This document shows, one piece after another, positions 60,857 to 64,000 of a stretch of DNA of 64,000 bases. The stretch is from the NCBI GenBank assembly GCA_023410575.1, contig JAEYPP010000015.1:1-64000 (forward strand), written 5' to 3'. Made by a program: the position numbers and the translations under genes. Position 1 is the stretch's first letter, and each line of letters starts with the position of its first letter. The DNA is from Bacillota bacterium (lineage in GTDB: Bacteria > Bacillota > Clostridia > Lachnospirales > Lachnospiraceae). The notes beneath the pieces were generated by a model, which ran no database searches, was not told where the DNA came from, and worked only from the letters and a program-made list of their open reading frames with translations.

Positions 60857-61442
60857 CAAGGGTGTTTATTTATGTTGTATCTTACCATTGCAGTTTTATA
60901 AAGTCAACCAGTTTTTTACACTTCGGCATATTAATCAGTATTTATATAGAAATAGTTAAAATTGTGGTACATTTTACTAATATGAATAAATTTGCAGCTC
61001 TGCCTCCATTAAGGTTTCCATTAGTTATCCTGTAATGATTTCTATCATTATATTCAATCCCTTCTTATTTGATGAAAGACTCATATTATATTTATATTGT
61101 ATCTTTTGTGTGTGGAAAAGACTTATTTTGTAGTTTAGACTACATTTTCAGGAGATTTCTTTTAATTTTTGGTAAGTTTTTCTTAATTTTGCTAAATTAT
61201 TTAGTAAAAAATAACACTTCTAACAAAAATATGATTTTTAAATGAAATGATATATAACTAATTACCATATATTTTTCTTATAATCTCAAATTTTATTACA
61301 AAATAATTGATTTACGATTCTTCCTCCTCTCAAAGGTTACAATATCCTTATTGGTTCTAAACATTGATTTTACTACATTTTATGAGGATAAGTTACATTT
61401 TTATAATACTAATTACCTATTACCCCATAATGTAACTTTTTA

Positions 61443-61471
61443 TTGCAATATATTACTTTTTGTGCTATGCT
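61443..61471 (+). promoter_or_regulatory. Promoter of the lipoprotein gene
   Basis: TTGCAA (61443-61448), a 17-base spacer and TATGCT (61466-61471), 30 bp before the start codon. Confidence 0.65.
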
Positions 61472-61500
61472 ACCAATAAATATTATTTAAGGAGAAAATT

Positions 61501-62307
61501 ATGAAAAAAATTACCACATTAATTCTTATGTTTTCACTTCTACTAGTTGCATCATGTGGAAATGGAAAAGAAGCTGCTAGCAAAAAAAATATAGCAGATG
61601 GAATAGCTACAATTGGAGAAGATCAGATTGGAAAATTATATGAGGATCCAGGAAAATATAAGTATGAAACAGTTAGATTAACTGGTGCCGTTGTTGGAGA
61701 TCCAGAGTATAAAGATAATTCCGTATCATTCGAAATTGTTCAAAATCCTGAAAGTTACACAAATAGCACAAAGATAAATTATTCTGATAAGAGTATTGAA
61801 TTAGCTGACGGTGACTATGTATCTATCTTTGGTACAGTTGTTGATACATATGAAACCTTTGATTTGGCAGGATTGGTAACCGGTCCAGTAATAAATGCTG
61901 CATCGGTAGAACTCTCATCCTATGATAAAGTGGTAGCACCTGCATTAGTTACAAAAGAGGTTAATCAATCCATAGATCAGTTAGGATATGAGGTCGTTTT
62001 AGAGAGAGTAGAATTTGCAGAAGAAGAAACAAGACTATATGTGACAGTTAATAACAATGGATCTGATATCTTCCATGTTTACGATATTTCAACTCTTGCT
62101 TATCAAGATAGTGTTGAATATCAAGATCAGTCAAATTATTCTGCAGATTATCCAGAAATTAATTATGATTTAGAACCTGCTGGTACTACTAGTGGTATCA
62201 TCTGTCTCCCAGCACTTGACCCTAATAAGCAATTAATAGTTGATATTGAAGGATATAGTGAAAACTATGATGAAGAATTTGGATATTATGAATTTGTCAT
62301 CGACTAA
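61501..62307 (+). CDS. Secreted lipoprotein with OB-fold (tRNA_anti-like) and DUF4352-like regions
   Basis: A 268-residue protein. The signal peptide with lipobox (LLLVASCGNG) makes it a membrane-anchored lipoprotein. Residues about 45-125 resemble an OB fold (LYEDPGKYKYETVRLTGAVVGDP, LADGDYVSIFGTVVDTYETF). Residues about 150-265 resemble immunoglobulin-like DUF4352 domains (YEVVLERVEFAEEETRLYVTVNNNGSD). The function is unknown. AAGGAG precedes the ATG. It has no clear link to the CRISPR array beyond it. Confidence 0.8.
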   Translation: MKKITTLILMFSLLLVASCGNGKEAASKKNIADGIATIGEDQIGKLYEDPGKYKYETVRLTGAVVGDPEYKDNSVSFEIVQNPESYTNSTKINYSDKSIELADGDYVSIFGTVVDTYETFDLAGLVTGPVINAASVELSSYDKVVAPALVTKEVNQSIDQLGYEVVLERVEFAEEETRLYVTVNNNGSDIFHVYDISTLAYQDSVEYQDQSNYSADYPEINYDLEPAGTTSGIICLPALDPNKQLIVDIEGYSENYDEEFGYYEFVID

Positions 62308-62433
62308 TTATTTAGCTATCTGACTTTGGTAACTTATAGTTACCTCTTTGGTACTCATAATAACCATTCCAAAGAGCGATAACGGTATAACTACTTTTAC
62401 ACTTTTTGGAATGGTTAACTCTCCACACAAAAC

Positions 62434-62456
62434 GCTCCCACAAAGGGAGCTTTTTT
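62434..62456 (+). terminator. Terminator of the lipoprotein gene
   Basis: gctccc-acaaa-gggagc followed by TTTTTT. The stem sequence equals the CRISPR repeat palindrome core, so it may have come from a decayed repeat, but it is out of phase with the array. An upstream inverted repeat, taaccattccaaa/tttggaatggtta, encloses it. Confidence 0.8.
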
Positions 62457-62472
62457 ATTGCAAGTATTAGTA

Positions 62473-64000
62473 ATTCAAGATGTCACTCCCATGAAGGGAG
62501 CGACTAGATAACTACAAAGGATTAAAAGGCATTATAAAATTTCAATCCACGCTCCCTCGAAGGGAGCGACATTGATAAAATTTGTAGTGTAATTCCATAA
62601 GGAATTTCAATCCACACTCCCGCGAAGGGAGCGACACTCATATCCACTAACAATTGATTGCGCCTGGTGATTTCAATCCACGCTCCCGCGAAGGGAGCGA
62701 CAAGTCTACCATAAGCTATTACCTTAACAATAAAAATTTCAATCCACGCTCCCGCGAAGGGAGCGACATATGGTTCTTGAAACAAAAAAGGGTCCTTTAA
62801 TATTTCAATCCACGCTCCCGCGAAGGGAGCGACAAGATTGGGGATGCTGTTGATACAGTTAAGTATAATTTCAATCCACGCTCCCGCGAAGGGAGCGACC
62901 GTATACCATTGTGGATGGTGCGGTGTTAGATACATTTCAATCCACGCTCCCGCGAAGGGAGCGACAGTTAAGAGCGCTAAGAGCACTTCCTGCCACAAAG
63001 ATTTCAATCCACGCTCCCGCGAAGGGAGCGACGTAACCAAAAAGACATATTAAACTATGTTTCACGTATTTCAATCCACGCTCCCGCGAAGGGAGCGACA
63101 TGTTACGGACATTTATATTAATTTGTACGTTTAGATTTCAATCCACGCTCCCGCGAAGGGAGCGACTGGTCACGATTAGCCAATGCTCTATATGTCCAAG
63201 CCATTTCAATCCACGCTCCCGCGAAGGGAGCGACAGTTATACAGACAGTGCGTCTCAGGCAGATTCTTTAATTTCAATCCACGCTCCCGCGAAGGGAGCG
63301 ACTATTGATGATAGGGCTGACTACAGAACGTGCGGAATTTCAATCCACGCTCCCGCGAAGGGAGCGACATAACTTAATTCCAATCGAAAAACCTAAAATC
63401 AGTATTTCAATCCACGCTCCCGCGAAGGGAGCGACCACAAGCATCACTTACAATGGACCAATCAATCACATTTCAATCCACGCTCCCGCGAAGGGAGCGA
63501 CATTATATATTTCATCAGCAAACATTATTTCTATAATTTCAATCCACGCTCCCGCGAAGGGAGCGACCATAAAGATAGCGTAAAAACGTACAAGGAGATC
63601 ATATTTCAATCCACGCTCCCGCGAAGGGAGCGACAAATTGTGTAAAAATTATGCAAGTATTCGCAAAAATTTCAATCCACGCTCCCGCGAAGGGAGCGAC
63701 AGAAACCGAAAATCGGCACAGAAAAATGGTTACAAATTTCAATCCACGCTCCCGCGAAGGGAGCGACACGATTGCTAAATTCGGTGTTGAGAGAAGAAAT
63801 CTATTTCAATCCACGCTCCCGCGAAGGGAGCGACACCAATTGAAAAATATTACAGTAATGGTATAGTTATTTCAATCCACGCTCCCGCGAAGGGAGCGAC
63901 AGATACAACATTCTTTACTAGCAAAGATAAAAGCATTTCAATCCACGCTCCCGCGAAGGGAGCGACGGTACATTTACATTTTGAAACTAATTCTCATGTA
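62473..64000 (-). CRISPR. Type I-C CRISPR array, trailer end, continuing past the window
   Basis: The repeat is 32 bp; on the minus strand it reads gtcgctccc, ttcgc, gggagcgtggattgaaat, the type I-C form whose last bases form the crRNA handle. There are 22 clear repeats (62539-62570 to 63935-63966), of which the first two carry one change each, plus a degenerate repeat at 62473-62504 exactly one unit earlier. Spacers are 33-36 bp, all different. The degenerate repeats lie at the low-coordinate end, so that is the leader-distal end, transcription runs on the minus strand, and leader and cas genes should lie beyond 64000. No cas gene is in the window. Confidence 0.98.

Noticed and set aside
62522..63866. 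Open frames across the CRISPR array (for example the minus-strand frame with repeated VAPFAGAWIEI and plus-strand frames with HAPAKGAT)
   Set aside because: They are translations of the 32-bp repeats and unique spacers, with no ribosome sites or coding signal.
1..64000. tRNA, rRNA, transposase or prophage genes
   Set aside because: I looked for TTCRA-type tRNA arms, conserved rRNA segments and transposase motifs and saw none that held up.

Overview
The window looks like the chromosome of a low-GC, anaerobic, spore-forming member of the Clostridia, most likely a plant-polysaccharide-using Lachnospiraceae of the Lachnoclostridium (Clostridium) phytofermentans type. The evidence is the AT-rich composition, strong GGAGG ribosome-binding sites, the sporulation and germination genes (spoIIP, gpr, a gerA-type gene), two CIRCE heat-shock operators, c-di-GMP riboswitches, a GH31 glycosidase and a type I-C CRISPR repeat. 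The species name is an impression, not a database result.

Region 1 (about 0.4-32 kb) is mostly minus-strand core genes. Read in the transcribed direction they follow the order of two Bacillus subtilis clusters: gpr-spoIIP-lepA-hemW-hrcA-grpE-dnaK-dnaJ-prmA-rsmE-mtaB and then ireB-ruvX-DUF1292-(fur-rnj)-mltG-like-trmR-trhP. rpsT is divergent at the top. Insertions are a chemoreceptor, a DUF3783 gene, a 45-residue membrane protein, a STAS/ABM fusion, an ABC-F ATPase with a long attenuator-like leader, and a thiI/cysteine desulfurase pair. Translation, tRNA modification, protein folding and sporulation dominate. HrcA/CIRCE controls the hrcA-grpE-dnaK-dnaJ set and a second CIRCE controls hsp20 20 kb away.

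Region 2 (32-53 kb) is more mixed: a TtcA-like tRNA thiolase, an oxidoreductase plus a GH31 alpha-xylosidase, an orphan GerA-type germinant receptor subunit, two MATE pumps, a lipoprotein amidase, Hsp20, four poorly known genes in one orientation (a sigma-like protein without region 4, a helical protein, an SseB-like protein and a degenerate DapF-like protein), an AraC regulator, aspartokinase and a Nif3-family protein.

Region 3 (52.2-54 kb) is the most unusual: two tandem c-di-GMP-I riboswitches, each followed by its own terminator, sit behind one strong promoter and in front of a catalytic-domain-less thermolysin-propeptide-like protein and an 80-residue acidic peptide.

Region 4 (54-64 kb) has a heterodimeric ABC exporter with a divergent AraC regulator, an ammonium channel fused to a P-II signalling domain, a lipoprotein and 22 clear repeats of a CRISPR array that runs off the right edge. 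The degenerate end of the array is inside the window, so leader and cas genes are expected beyond base 64000.

Three dispersed repeat families also occur: long hairpins near 16.2, 17.5 and 58.8 kb; a composite element near 2.6-3.3, 23, 32.2 and 40.7 kb; and terminator-linked palindromes at 27.0 and 53.8 kb. No tRNA or rRNA genes were seen.
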